Origin: Corynebacterium canis | GTDB taxonomy: Bacteria; Actinomycetota; Actinomycetes; Mycobacteriales; Mycobacteriaceae | Assembly: GCF_030408595.1 (NCBI RefSeq) | Contig: NZ_CP047080.1 | Coordinates: 1,385,247-1,449,246 of the forward strand | Length of the DNA: 64,000 bases | Reading direction: 5' to 3' | The notes under the pieces: generated by a model | Told to the model about the DNA's origin: nothing | The model's input: the letters and a program-made list of their open reading frames with translations, nothing else | The model's database searches: none | Translations under genes and position numbers: made by a program | Shown here: positions 17,859 to 26,750 of the stretch, in pieces | Layout of the letters: every line of letters begins with the position of its first letter | How positions within the stretch are numbered: position 1 is the first letter of the stretch

Positions 17859-18109
17859 TGTGCCGCAATCTCGATGACGGTTTTGCCCGGGCCCGTCTTT
17901 TTCTCGCTGGGGTTATTAAGTGCGTTTACCAGTTCGTCAAAGGGCACAACATTTCCCACGATCGGTTTTAGTTGTGCGACGTCGACGGCTTCCGCGATGC
18001 GGGTGAGTTGTGCGCCGTCGGCACGCATAAAGAGGAATTTGTAGGTCACACCGGCTTTGCGTGCGGACGCCCGTTCCTTGCGGCTGAGGAAATGAAAGAT
18101 TGGTTTTAG

Positions 18110-18999
18110 GAGGGTTATTCAACCGCTGGGGTTTTGCCGGGTGGACTTTCCGACCTCAATACCCCCGAACATAGCAAAGGCGATACAAGGTTCCGCATAA
18201 TGAATCTATGACAAAACAAAACACAAATGCCTTGTACCGCTGGGCCAATACTAGCAAATGTTCGACTGATGAGATTATCGCGCTAGCCAACGACATCGAA
18301 ACCGCAGGTTATACACATCATTGCCCCCTTAGTTTGGGGTTAGTCAGTAGCCTGGAATGCGCTTTGGTCTACTACTGGAGCGAAAATCTCCCGCAACGTG
18401 TGATCGCCACGATCTATGGGGTGTCCCAACCCACGATTTCCCGCGCCATCAACGCAGTCCTTGACCTTCTGGAACGCTTTCTCCCAACCGCACCAACCGT
18501 GGAAGACCTCGTACCAACGCGCCATCGCGTCCTCGATGGGACATTGGTCCCATGCTGGTCATGGAAAGGGCAACAACAGTTGATCAGCGGCAAACGCAAA
18601 GCCACCGGCCACAACCTCGCAGTCTTGACCGACCAGAACGGCAATATCGAGTACATCAGCCCGCCAATGCCTGGGAGATCTCACGATAAGCGCATCGCAG
18701 ATAAGCTGGGCATCACCACCGTGTTGCCAGGCGACTATGTCACCGCCGACCTTGGGTACGTAGGTACTGGTTTTGACATCCCCCAGAAACGCAACAACGG
18801 GCAAAAGGTTCTCGAACCCTGGCAGCAGCGCTTCAACAACGCTCTTGCATCCATCCGCTGGGTCGTCGAACAAGCAATCGCCCACATCAAAAACTGGCGA
18901 ATACTTCACACCGACTGCCGATTACCCATAGCCACCACGAAGCGCACAATACAAACCCTTACCAAGCTATTCTTCTACAGAAACCCCTGAATAACCTTC
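18110..18999 (+). mobile_element. IS5-type insertion sequence (IS427-like ends) inside quinone oxidoreductase gene
   Basis: 890 bp, with imperfect terminal inverted repeats: left GAGGGTTATTCA, right (reverse complement) GAAGGTTATTCA, one mismatch in 12. It is flanked by the direct 3-bp target TAG (18107-18109 and 19000-19002) in YTAR context (TTAG/CTAG), as known for IS5-family elements of the IS427 type. It contains one transposase gene oriented opposite to the interrupted host gene. Confidence 0.88.
18208..18990 (+). CDS. IS5-family transposase (DDE_Tnp_4 type)
   Basis: A 260-residue transposase. The N-terminal half carries a helix-turn-helix (YGVSQPTISRAINAVLD). The DDE catalytic residues are in LDGTLVP (first Asp), TADLGYVGTG (second Asp) and RWVVEQAIAHIKNWRIL (Glu), with the typical HNLAVLTDQNG strand between. 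It appears complete and potentially active, ending nine bases before the right IS terminus. CATAAT shortly before the start is a candidate -10 element. Confidence 0.9.
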   Translation: MTKQNTNALYRWANTSKCSTDEIIALANDIETAGYTHHCPLSLGLVSSLECALVYYWSENLPQRVIATIYGVSQPTISRAINAVLDLLERFLPTAPTVEDLVPTRHRVLDGTLVPCWSWKGQQQLISGKRKATGHNLAVLTDQNGNIEYISPPMPGRSHDKRIADKLGITTVLPGDYVTADLGYVGTGFDIPQKRNNGQKVLEPWQQRFNNALASIRWVVEQAIAHIKNWRILHTDCRLPIATTKRTIQTLTKLFFYRNP

Positions 19000-19754
19000 T
19001 AGGAAGGGTTTGCCAAGTTGGTTTGCCAATTCCGCATCTGGATTGCCGATAACGCTGACGATGGTTCCGCCCTTACGCAGTACTTTCATTGAGCGTTCGA
19101 TTTCGGCCCCGCCGAGTGTGTCCAATACAACGTCGAAATCTTTGACGTGCTCTTCATAGTTTTGGGTTTTGTAATCGACCACGATATCTGCGCCCAGTTC
19201 TCGCGCGAATTGGACATCCGCGGTGCCGACGGTGACGGCCACGGTGGCACCGAGCATTTTTGCCACCTGAAGTGCGATCGACCCGAGGCCGCCGGCGCCG
19301 CCCTGGATAAACACTTTGGTGCCTGGGCCGACATTGGTTTTTTCTGTAAACGCTTGCAGCGCTGTGAGGCTGACAAGGGGTAGCGCTGCGGCTTCGATAG
19401 CGGGAATGTTTCGAGGCTTGTGGGCGAGGTCTGCGGCGCGGACGATGCAATATTCTGCGAATGCGCCAAGGCGTTCCATGGCGGGGCGGGCGAAAACCTC
19501 GTCTCCCACCTGGAAGTCAGTCACGCCAGGTCCTATTTGTTCCACGGTCCCGGCGAGGTCATTGCCCATGATTTGCGGCAGTTTGTAGGAATAGAGCGAT
19601 TTCATCGCTCCGCGTTGAATCATGCTGTCCAAGGGGTTGATGCTCGCGGCGTGCACTTTGACCAGGACTTCCCCTGCTTGCGGGGTCGGGGTGGGGAGGT
19701 CTGCCCACGCAAGTGGGGCACCGTATTTGACTAGGGTGGCGGCTTTCAATTGGG

Positions 19755-19790
19755 CTCCATTCGGAGTAGGCTAGGTTCAGAATTGCAACC
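19755..19790. promoter_or_regulatory. Divergent control region between HxlR regulator and quinone oxidoreductase gene
   Basis: The 64-base gap holds two inverted repeats: CTCCATTCGGAG at 19755-19766, which covers the Shine-Dalgarno of the oxidoreductase gene, and GGTT-N9-AACC at 19774-19790. Either could be the operator of the adjacent HxlR-type regulator, since regulators of this class usually bind between themselves and a divergent target. This is a positional inference. Confidence 0.4.
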
Positions 19791-19813
19791 CAGCTTATGT
19801 AGATTGGACCGCT

Positions 19814-20290
19814 ATGTCAACGCCCGCTGCTCCCGCGGCTACTTGCCCTATCGCTCGGACCCTGGAAATCGTCGGGGAAAAGTGGAGTTTGCTTATCCTG
19901 CGGGACGTCGCTCGGGGGATAACCAAATTCAGCGAAATCCACGACAGCCTTAACTGCCCGAAAAACCTCCTTTCGGCAAGGCTGAAAACCCTCGTCAGCG
20001 CAGGCATTTTGGCCAAGCGGGAGTACAAAGAGCCCGGGGCTCGCCTGCGCAGCTCGTATCACCTCACGGAAGCCGGGGCGGATCTACTGCCCGTACTTAT
20101 TGCCTTGCAATCGTGGGGGCAAGCCCACCTCGACCCGGCCGAGCTCATATCCACCCGGATATTCCATCGCGAGTGCGGTGGAGAGGTGCACGCGGCGCTG
20201 ACCTGTGCGCACGGCCACCACATTGGTGCCGCTGAGATTGACGTTGAGTGGCCCGAATTACACCAGGGCAGCGGTTTAGCATCGGGATGA
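19814..20290 (+). CDS. HxlR (DUF24) family redox-type transcriptional regulator, QorR-like
   Basis: A 158-residue winged-helix regulator: CPIARTLEIVGEKWSLLILRD is the family N-terminus with the conserved cysteine (about residue 11) followed by the W-x-L-I-L-R helix, and RLKTLVSAGILAKREY forms the recognition/wing region. In C. glutamicum QorR uses a single N-terminal cysteine to sense oxidants and represses the divergent qor2. The same layout is seen here, but the target gene is broken by the IS, leaving the regulator without its presumed principal target. The tail (residues 112-158) contains further Cys/His residues (HRECGGEVHAALTCAHGHH), which might bind metal. Confidence 0.85.
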   Translation: MSTPAAPAATCPIARTLEIVGEKWSLLILRDVARGITKFSEIHDSLNCPKNLLSARLKTLVSAGILAKREYKEPGARLRSSYHLTEAGADLLPVLIALQSWGQAHLDPAELISTRIFHRECGGEVHAALTCAHGHHIGAAEIDVEWPELHQGSGLASG

Positions 20291-20339
20291 GCGCATCCAC
20301 CCGCCTCCACCCTTGGGATGAGCGGGGAAGATCAACTCC

Positions 20340-20363
20340 CAGGTTGACGCTAAACCTGCAGGT
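20340..20363. promoter_or_regulatory. Promoter/operator of ABC transporter operon
   Basis: CAGGTT-N7-AACCTG (20340-20358) is a perfect 6+6 inverted repeat, partly overlapped by the palindrome ACCTGCAGGT (20354-20363). TTGACG inside it (20344-20349) is a plausible -35. AAGAAT at 20370-20375 would be a weak -10 leading to initiation at or next to the ATG. A shared GGTTGACGC string occurs at the kinase promoter (13274). Confidence 0.4.
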
Positions 20364-20376
20364 AGCGGCAAGAATC

Positions 20377-21288
20377 ATGGCTATGACATCACTTGCAATA
20401 GAGACCACAGGTTTAACCAAGCAGTTCAAGGGCGTGGCTGCCGTAGACGCGCTTGATCTGCGGGTCCCCGAAGGAAAAATCTACGGCTTTATCGGCCCCA
20501 ATGGGTCCGGCAAGTCCACCACCATGAAAATGCTCCTTGGGCTGTGCCGCCCCACGGCCGGCCAGGCGTGCGTGCTGGGCGAAACCATTTCCACCCGCCC
20601 CAGCAAGCAACTCATGCACACGGTGGGCGCAATGATCGAAGCCCCCTCCGGGTACGCCCACCTTACGGGCGAGGAAAACATGAAGATCATGCAGCGCTGC
20701 CTCCGGCTAACGGATCACCAGGTGGCGCGGGCGCTGGACACCGTCCACCTGACCAAGCACCGGAAGAAGCTGGTCAAACACTATTCCATGGGCATGAAGC
20801 AGCGCTTGGGTATCGCGATGGCATTGGCGCGGGACCCGAAGCTGTTGATCCTGGACGAGCCAACCAACGGCCTCGACCCAGCCGGCATCGATGAAATCCG
20901 CCACCTTTTGATTCAGCTGGCGGGCAGCGGGGTGACTGTGTTCGTTTCCAGCCACCTGCTCGATGAGATGGACAAGATGGTGGATGTGCTGGGCATTATC
21001 ATGCGCGGCAAGATGATTTTCCAAGGCACCCGCGAGGAGCTATTGGGCCGCAGCATGCCCGATGTAATCGTGCACGCATCCGACCCTGAGGCGGTGCTGG
21101 CCATCGTCCCCAATGCCGTCCGGGAGCCGAGCGGTGCGGTGCGGCTCGCGGGCCTGCACCAGCAGGCGGCCGCCACCTTGTTGTCTTACCTGGTCACGCA
21201 CGGCATCGAAGTGTACGAGTTTTCGCGCGCCCACCAGACGCTCGAAGACGTGTTCCTGGATCTCACGGGGGAGGGTGGTCTGCGATGA
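20377..21288 (+). CDS. ABC transporter ATP-binding protein (BcrA/lantibiotic-export type)
   Basis: A 303-residue ATPase: Walker A GPNGSGKS at 40-47, signature YSMGMKQRLGIA, Walker B KLLILDEPTNGLDP, H-loop VSSHLLDEM. The C-terminal extension of about 85 residues is typical of BcrA/EpiF-like proteins that pair with ABC-2 permeases and export peptides or antibiotics. ATG 20383 is an alternative start with a possible leaderless transcript. The longer open frame from 20248 overlaps the HxlR gene and is rejected. It overlaps the first permease gene by ATGA. Confidence 0.9.
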   Translation: MAMTSLAIETTGLTKQFKGVAAVDALDLRVPEGKIYGFIGPNGSGKSTTMKMLLGLCRPTAGQACVLGETISTRPSKQLMHTVGAMIEAPSGYAHLTGEENMKIMQRCLRLTDHQVARALDTVHLTKHRKKLVKHYSMGMKQRLGIAMALARDPKLLILDEPTNGLDPAGIDEIRHLLIQLAGSGVTVFVSSHLLDEMDKMVDVLGIIMRGKMIFQGTREELLGRSMPDVIVHASDPEAVLAIVPNAVREPSGAVRLAGLHQQAAATLLSYLVTHGIEVYEFSRAHQTLEDVFLDLTGEGGLR

Positions 21289-22025
21289 TGCGCACCATGG
21301 TCCCCCTGGAATGGTTTAAAATGCGGCGCCTTCACCTCATCCCCATCATGCTGGTGCCCACAGCGGCGGGATTCCTGTTCGCCTCCCGATTCTTTTCCGG
21401 CGATGAGCAGAAAAGCTGGGAAGACGCCCTGCTCGCACTATCGATGGCCATGTCTTTGACCATGCCACTCGTGCTCGCCGTGGTTGCCACACGCCAGACG
21501 GACATTGAACATTCGAGCGGAGGGTGGTTGGTCGCGGCGTCGATAGGCAGCAACCCGGGTGCGTTATGCCGGGCAAAATTCTTTGCGCTCGCCCCAATAA
21601 TTCTGGCGGTGACAACGTTAAGCGTCGGCTTCCACATTTTGCTGGGCAAACTGTCCGGGCTCGGGCCCATAGCGGAAGGAAACCAATACTGGGTGAGTTT
21701 CTGGCTTGGATTGTGCGTGGTCAACCTGTGGCTTATCGCGTTTCATATCGTGCTGTCGGCGCGTTTTGAAAGCCAAGCTATAGGCATGGGCATCGGAGTG
21801 GTCGGCGCGTTTATCGCCTGCTTCAGCTACCTAATTCCCACGGACTCAATCGCCGTAAAAATCTTACCGTGGAGCTATTACGCAAACGCCACCACAGCGA
21901 CGTTTAACGCTGAAGGAATCGCGGAATACGTGGCGTTAAATTGGGTGCCAACGGTAGTTTTCGCGGCCCTCGGCATCGGGGCATTCACACTGGTCACCGC
22001 AAAAATGAACACAAAGGAGCAATAA
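21285..22025 (+). CDS. ABC-2 type permease, lantibiotic/bacitracin-export like (first)
   Basis: A 246-residue integral membrane protein with about six hydrophobic segments (LHLIPIMLVPTAAGFLFAS; MSLTMPLVLAVVATR; APIILAVTTLSVGFHILL; WLGLCVVNLWLIAFHIVL; GMGIGVVGAFIACFSYLI; VPTVVFAALGIGAFTLV). The pattern 'EWFKMRR ... QTDIEHSSGGWLVAAS' is typical of MutE/EpiE/BcrB-like permeases. It is coupled to the ATPase (ATGA) and its TAA overlaps the next ATG by one base. Confidence 0.85.
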   Translation: MMRTMVPLEWFKMRRLHLIPIMLVPTAAGFLFASRFFSGDEQKSWEDALLALSMAMSLTMPLVLAVVATRQTDIEHSSGGWLVAASIGSNPGALCRAKFFALAPIILAVTTLSVGFHILLGKLSGLGPIAEGNQYWVSFWLGLCVVNLWLIAFHIVLSARFESQAIGMGIGVVGAFIACFSYLIPTDSIAVKILPWSYYANATTATFNAEGIAEYVALNWVPTVVFAALGIGAFTLVTAKMNTKEQ

Positions 22026-22768
22026 TGTTTCGCGCGGAAATGCTCAAGCTAAAGCGGGCTCAACTTTGGGTAGTAATAGTCGTGCTTCCCGTTCTTGCGG
22101 CAATCACCGGCACCGTGAATACCACCGCAAATCCCGGGGTGATCAGCCAAAACTGGGACGGGTTAATGAGCCAAATCACCCTCTTTTATGGCCTGTTCTA
22201 TTGCGCCATCGGCGTGGCCATTATTGTGGCGGCGGGGTGGCGGATGGAACACAGCGGCAATAATTGGACCCAGGTGCACACCACCACCTCCAACTATTTC
22301 AAATTCATGCTGGCAAAGATCGCTGCCTTGCTGATTCCGGTGTTGGGCATGAACCTGTTGCTGCTTGCGTGCGTGACTATCGGCGGCAAATTTGCAATGT
22401 CGCTGCCGGGGCTGCCTTCGGCGAATACGTTTACCGTGATCGGCATGACCGTGGCCATGGCCGCCCCCGTGGTGGCGCTGCAATCGGTGTTTTCCATCTG
22501 GATGAAGTCCTTCGCAGCCCCCATCGGCGTTGGCGTTTTGGGCAGCATCGTCGGCGTGGGGTTCGCGTTTAAGCTGCCAACTTTGGCGCTACTATTCCCA
22601 TATTCCCTGCTCACAAACGGTATTCTGTTGGGTTCGTTGGCCGTGGGGGAGTCTATTGCCGACGCCGCGACTGTTACCCGCATGCTGGCCTCCGCCGCGT
22701 GCATTACCCTCACCCTCGCCGCGTTCGGTGCGTATTCTCTGCGCAGGCGTAAAGGTGCCGCCTTGTGA
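22025..22768 (+). CDS. ABC-2 type permease, lantibiotic/bacitracin-export like (second)
   Basis: A 247-residue membrane protein, similar in layout to the upstream permease: MFRAEMLKLKRAQLWVV, then a segment MEHSGNNWTQVHTTTSNYFK corresponding to the 'EHSSGGW' loop. ATG 22025 follows AGGAGC and overlaps the previous stop (TAATG). Three coupled genes (ATPase plus two permeases) form a complete exporter resembling the EpiFEG/MutFEG immunity layout. No bacteriocin precursor or dedicated sensor is adjacent, so self-protection against external peptides is a guess. It ends one base before the convergent amino-acid ABC operon. Confidence 0.83.
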   Translation: MFRAEMLKLKRAQLWVVIVVLPVLAAITGTVNTTANPGVISQNWDGLMSQITLFYGLFYCAIGVAIIVAAGWRMEHSGNNWTQVHTTTSNYFKFMLAKIAALLIPVLGMNLLLLACVTIGGKFAMSLPGLPSANTFTVIGMTVAMAAPVVALQSVFSIWMKSFAAPIGVGVLGSIVGVGFAFKLPTLALLFPYSLLTNGILLGSLAVGESIADAATVTRMLASAACITLTLAAFGAYSLRRRKGAAL

Positions 22769-22769
22769 C

Positions 22770-23534
22770 CTAGAGCAGGCTGGACAGGAACGCTTGGGTG
22801 CGCTCGTGTTGCGGGTTATCAATGACCTCGGCGGGCGTGCCCGTTTCCAGCACTTTGCCGTCGTCCATAAAGATCACCTGGTCGCTGACCTCGCGGGCGA
22901 AGCCCATTTCGTGCGTGACCACGAGCATGGTCATGCCGGAGGCGGCCAGGCCCTTCATCACATTGAGCACCTCGCCCACAAGTTCGGGGTCGAGGGCGGA
23001 GGTGGGCTCGTCGAAGAGCATCAGCTTCGGGTCCATGGCCACGGCGCGGGCGATGGCCACCCGCTGTTGCTGCCCGCCGGATAGCTGCACGGGGTACGTG
23101 TCGGCCTTGTGTGCTAATCCAACGGAGTCCAACAGTTCCATGGCGCGCTTGCGGGCTTGGGCTTCCGGCTGCTTTTTCACCTGGATCGGGGCCTCGATAA
23201 TATTTTCTATTACCGTGCGGTGGGGGAAGAGGTTGAATTGCTGGAACACCATGCCGATATCGGCGCGTTGGCGGGCGGCCTCCCGCTCCGAAATCTCGTA
23301 CAGGGTGCCCTTGCGTTCTTTATAGCCGATCAGCTCGCCATCCACGTACAGGCGGCCTGCGGTGATCTTTTCCAGGTGATTCACGCAGCGCAGCATCGTG
23401 GATTTGCCGGAACCGGATGGCCCGATCAGGCACGCGACGGAACCTTTGGGTACCTGAAGGTCAATGCCTTTCAGGATCTGCAGCTGGCCGAAGTTTTTGA
23501 TCACCTGCTGGGCGTCGATCATGAGTTCAGACAT
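22770..23534 (-). CDS. Polar amino acid ABC transporter ATP-binding protein
   Basis: A 254-residue PAAT-family ATPase: Walker [20 protein letters not shown]-loop [13 protein letters not shown], signature [14 protein letters not shown], Walker [18 protein letters not shown] 23534 ([10 protein letters not shown]) has AAGGAA six bases upstream; the upstream extension of the frame is the permease 3' end. It is the last gene of a binding protein-permease-ATPase operon for glutamine/glutamate-like amino acids. Confidence 0.92.
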   Translation of the reverse strand: MSELMIDAQQVIKNFGQLQILKGIDLQVPKGSVACLIGPSGSGKSTMLRCVNHLEKITAGRLYVDGELIGYKERKGTLYEISEREAARQRADIGMVFQQFNLFPHRTVIENIIEAPIQVKKQPEAQARKRAMELLDSVGLAHKADTYPVQLSGGQQQRVAIARAVAMDPKLMLFDEPTSALDPELVGEVLNVMKGLAASGMTMLVVTHEMGFAREVSDQVIFMDDGKVLETGTPAEVIDNPQHERTQAFLSSLL

Positions 23535-23544
23535 GGTATTCCTT

Positions 23545-24456
23545 CTAGTCATTGTCAATGGTGACGTTGGACGGCGGGACGCCCTCGGCGTCCGCAAGCG
23601 CGGCGAGCTGGCGGGTGGTCAAATGCCTGGATGCGCCCCGCGAGAAATAGCTCTCTAGGTAGTATTGGCCCACCATCAGGATCGAGGTAATCACCAAATA
23701 CCAGGTAGCGGCCACCAACAACATGGGGATCGGTTCGAACAAGCTATTGGCAATGTCCATGGACCGGCCGTAAAGCTCCAACGAGTACGGCACCGCCACC
23801 ACCAAGGACGTGGTCTTCAGCATGGAAATCAGCTCGTTGCCGGTCGGCGGGATGATAATTCGCATCGCCTGCGGCAATACCGTGCGCCGCATGGTTTGCC
23901 ACCAGCTCATGCCCAAAGCTTGCGACGCCTCCGTCTGCCCCTCGGGCACCGCCTGAATACCGGCGCGCACGATTTCCGCCATATAGGCGGATTCGTTCAG
24001 CCCCAAGCCGATCACCGCAAGGAAAAACGAATTCTTCAGCACCGTTTGCAAATCAATCTCGGCAAAGCCCAGGTTAATGCTCTGGTACAGCGAACTCGCC
24101 AACCCCCAGAACACCAATTGCACGTACACCGGCGTGCCGCGGAACACCCACAGGTAACCCCAGCTCACCACCCGCAAAACCGGGTTGGGGGACATGCGCA
24201 GCACCGCCAGAATCGAGCCCAGCGTCACGCCGATAAGCATGGCCAGCACCGTCAGCGCCAGGGTGTGCAAGGCCGCATTAGCCACGCGGCTATCAAACAA
24301 ATATGCGCGGTAGGTTGCCCACCCATACGCCTCATTGCCGGCGGCGGAGACGATAAACCACACGGCGAGCAGGGCCAGCACGCCGGCGGTAATCCACCGG
24401 CCCGGACGCGGAAGGGATTTCGCCTCAATAGGGTTCGGAGTCGCGGGGGCACTCAT
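23545..24456 (-). CDS. Polar amino acid ABC transporter permease
   Basis: A 303-residue HisM/GlnP-type permease with an N-terminal helix (residues 21-43), then a core of about five helices, and the EAA-loop sequence [31 protein letters not shown] precedes ATG 24456, which overlaps the binding-protein stop by four bases. A single permease gene implies a homodimeric channel, unlike the GluCD pair of C. glutamicum. Confidence 0.92.
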   Translation of the reverse strand: MSAPATPNPIEAKSLPRPGRWITAGVLALLAVWFIVSAAGNEAYGWATYRAYLFDSRVANAALHTLALTVLAMLIGVTLGSILAVLRMSPNPVLRVVSWGYLWVFRGTPVYVQLVFWGLASSLYQSINLGFAEIDLQTVLKNSFFLAVIGLGLNESAYMAEIVRAGIQAVPEGQTEASQALGMSWWQTMRRTVLPQAMRIIIPPTGNELISMLKTTSLVVAVPYSLELYGRSMDIANSLFEPIPMLLVAATWYLVITSILMVGQYYLESYFSRGASRHLTTRQLAALADAEGVPPSNVTIDND

Positions 24457-25379
24457 GATTGTTCCTTTCCGGTCACGGGTTCGCCATTCATCATGGCTTG
24501 TTCAACAAGGCCGTCTTCCAAGCCCCACTGTTGTAACAGCCGGGCATACTCGCCCGATTCGATCAAATGTTGGAGCGCGGCGGCGAGCGCCGGCCCCAAT
24601 TCAGAGTTCTTTTTCACGGGCCAGCCGTAGTGCGCGGCGTCGAAAATCTCGCCGATCAGCTCCAAGCGTCCGTCGGAACGCTCAACGGCCCACGCGGTCA
24701 CCGGGGAATCGGCGGAAAACGCGTCCGCGCGGCCCAAAATCGCGGCGGTGGCGGCGGCATCGGAGGCATCATAGGCTAGCTTTTCAATCGGCTCTTTGCC
24801 CGCGGCCACGCACGCCTCGCTGCGGCCCGTCACATCGTCGGTGTCAGAAACGGTGGTGCGCTGCACGGCGACCACCCGCCCGCAGGCATCATCGGGGCTG
24901 ATGTCGGTGCCAGGGCGCGCGGCCCACTGAATCCCCGCATTCAGATAATTAATAAAATCGTAATTTTTGCGGCGTTCCTCGGTGTCCGTAAAACCGCTGG
25001 CACCAAAGTCCACCGTACCAGCGGAAACGGCCGGCAGGATCAGGCTAAAATCCTGGTCTTTGACCTCCAGCTCCAAACCCATCACGGACGCGGCGGCGCG
25101 GGCTAGGTCAATATCAAAGCCGATGATTGCGCCTTCGGAATCCTTAAACTCAGCCGGCGCGAACGGCGGGTTGGTCCCAATGGAAATGGTGCCGCGCTGC
25201 GCGATATCGGCCGGCACCAATGCTTGTATTTCGGGAACGGCGGCGGGCTTGATCTCCACCCAGCCTTCCGGCAGGCCGCCTTCCACATTGGTCACGCAAC
25301 CACTGACAACGGTGGCCACGGCTATAAGCGCCGCCACCACCCGCAATGGTTGTGAAAGTAAACGCCAAGTCATGCGCAT
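24453..25379 (-). CDS. Polar amino acid ABC transporter substrate-binding lipoprotein
   Basis: A 308-residue family-3 solute-binding protein. The signal peptide ends in the lipobox VVSGC with the lipidated Cys at about residue 28. Ligand-binding signatures: GTISIGTNPPFAPAEFKD, IIGFDIDLARAAA and DFGASGFTDTEERRKNYDF. It is the first gene of the uptake operon. The ATGs at residues 1 and 3 are both possible starts. The precise amino acid cannot be told; glutamate/glutamine-like or a basic residue are the usual options. Confidence 0.9.
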   Translation of the reverse strand: MRMTWRLLSQPLRVVAALIAVATVVSGCVTNVEGGLPEGWVEIKPAAVPEIQALVPADIAQRGTISIGTNPPFAPAEFKDSEGAIIGFDIDLARAAASVMGLELEVKDQDFSLILPAVSAGTVDFGASGFTDTEERRKNYDFINYLNAGIQWAARPGTDISPDDACGRVVAVQRTTVSDTDDVTGRSEACVAAGKEPIEKLAYDASDAAATAAILGRADAFSADSPVTAWAVERSDGRLELIGEIFDAAHYGWPVKKNSELGPALAAALQHLIESGEYARLLQQWGLEDGLVEQAMMNGEPVTGKEQS

Positions 25380-25473
25380 AAATGTAACATATGCACAATC
25401 GAGTTGCTATATCGCGCCGTTGCAGCCCGCGTTAAGCGCGAAAAAGCCCACGTGAAAGGCGATAAAACCCGCG

Positions 25474-26406
25474 TTACTCGTCCGTTGCGGCACTCTTCGG
25501 TGCATATTTTTCAGCCAAGATGGTGATTGCAACGATCGCCGCCCCCAGCAGCATAAAGCCCACCATCTTTACCAGGTCGTCCCCGGGCGCCAGCAGGTCG
25601 GCGTCGGCGGTTTGCCACGGCCACAACGCGCGCAGCGAGCCCAACATCAGGCCAGCCATCACAAACAGCGTAATAGTGCGGTGCTTGGACAGCAGGTAAT
25701 CCAGGAACCGGATAAATAGCGCAATGCCGGTCATGGCGCCGAGGACAAACACCACCATGATCGTCAGATCGCGGTCCTTAATCGCGCCGATCACGGGCGC
25801 GTACAAACCAACCGCAAGCAGGAAAAACGAGCCGGAAATACCCGGCAGCACCAGGGCGCAGATAGCCACGGCGGCGGCGCAGAAAATGATCAGCAGGGAG
25901 GGGTCCTTCTGTTCGGCAGAGGTGAAACCCGTGCCCCAGAACGTAATCGCCGCAGCGAGGAAGAGCGAGGGCCACGCCACCAGCGCCTTGGAACGCAATT
26001 CGGCCCGGTCCACCATTTGGATGGGCACCAGGATTGACATAGCCACCATGCCGAGGAACAGGGCGCGGGCGACGGCGGTGTGGTGTTCCACGAAGTTATG
26101 CATCACACCCGCCATTGCGAAGATGGTCAGGATCATGCCCACGGCGACCGGGATAATAAGCCACCAGTCCACCGCGGCGAGCTTTTCCTTCGCCGCTTTC
26201 GGGTGCGTCACGGCTGTTTTGGCGGCGGATAGCAATTGGTTACCCGCGAACAGGGCGCGCTCGTAGATACCAACAACCAACGCGACGGTGCCGCCGGATA
26301 CACCGGGCACCAGCTCGGCCATTGCGATTAATGCACCGCGAATAACATTGAGCAGAATTTGCAATGGCTGCTTCGTTGATCGGGTAAGCACAGGGGTTTC
26401 ACTCAC
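25474..26406 (-). CDS. DUF368 membrane protein, probable polyprenyl-phosphate transporter (PopT family)
   Basis: A 310-residue protein with about nine hydrophobic segments and the two inverted repeats of DUF368, each carrying the PG(V/I)SG(G/S) loop: ELVPGVSGGTVALV near residue 35 and LVLPGISGSFFLLAVG near residue 190. DUF368 proteins were recently shown in other bacteria to recycle undecaprenyl phosphate across the membrane for cell-wall synthesis. For Corynebacterium the carrier is decaprenyl phosphate, also used for arabinogalactan, so the role here is inferred. Confidence 0.88.
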   Translation of the reverse strand: MSETPVLTRSTKQPLQILLNVIRGALIAMAELVPGVSGGTVALVVGIYERALFAGNQLLSAAKTAVTHPKAAKEKLAAVDWWLIIPVAVGMILTIFAMAGVMHNFVEHHTAVARALFLGMVAMSILVPIQMVDRAELRSKALVAWPSLFLAAAITFWGTGFTSAEQKDPSLLIIFCAAAVAICALVLPGISGSFFLLAVGLYAPVIGAIKDRDLTIMVVFVLGAMTGIALFIRFLDYLLSKHRTITLFVMAGLMLGSLRALWPWQTADADLLAPGDDLVKMVGFMLLGAAIVAITILAEKYAPKSAATDE

Positions 26407-26549
26407 GAAGAATCCTTTGAACTTTTGGTAAGAAGAAAACGCACAATCACTCTACGTGGTTTTGCTATTGCTTATCGACGCCGCTGCACACATCGTGAGC
26501 AGAAACACGAACCGTTTCCCGCTGTGGCGCCCCCAGTCCAGTGGGCATG

Positions 26550-26750
26550 TTAGCTTCGCGTTTGCAACTTGATTCGAGCGCGAATCAGCCCGGCAACACC
26601 ATACGCCGACAATCCGATGGGCACCGCATGTGCCAGCGTAAACTCCCCGCTCAATACGCTGATCTGGGCGGCCAATAGGGCCAGCGCAAGCAGGATCACG
26701 ATTCGCACATCCAATTGATCTTTCGTGCAATCATCGGGGTGCTTCAACAT
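26550..26750 (-). CDS. Small hypothetical two-helix membrane protein
   Basis: A 66-residue protein (MLKHPDDCTKDQLD start) with two hydrophobic helices: RIVILLALALLAAQISVL and AHAVPIGLSAYGVAGLI. GAGGAGG is about ten bases upstream of ATG 26750. The longer frame from 26801 lacks a ribosome site. No family recognised. It is separated by 143 bases from the DUF368 gene and could be co-transcribed with it. Downstream of its own promoter begins the repeat-rich gene desert. Confidence 0.5.
   Translation of the reverse strand: MLKHPDDCTKDQLDVRIVILLALALLAAQISVLSGEFTLAHAVPIGLSAYGVAGLIRARIKLQTRS

Larger units (their letters stand above)
17855..19749 (-). pseudogene. Quinone oxidoreductase / zinc-type alcohol dehydrogenase family gene, split by IS element
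   Basis: The 5' part (19749-19000) encodes 250 residues of a medium-chain reductase of the NADPH:quinone reductase type: GxGxxG-like cofactor motif GGAGGLGSIALQVAKML, no zinc ligands. The 3' part (18106-17855) encodes the remaining 83 residues (KPIFHFLSRKERASARKAG ... IEIAAQ). Between them lies an 890-bp IS flanked by TAG target copies. Removing the IS and one TAG joins the halves in frame (750 + 252 bases, a 333-residue protein through GKPFL|KPIFH). Translation begins at TTG 19749 behind GGAG. The divergent HxlR gene matches the QorR-qor2 arrangement of C. glutamicum. As it stands the gene would give a truncated product ending in YSGVSVEE. Confidence 0.9.

Noticed and set aside
20248..20376. 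N-terminal extension of the ABC ATPase
   Set aside because: It overlaps the end of the HxlR gene in another frame. Family members start close to the TGLTKQF segment, and a promoter-like sequence lies in between.
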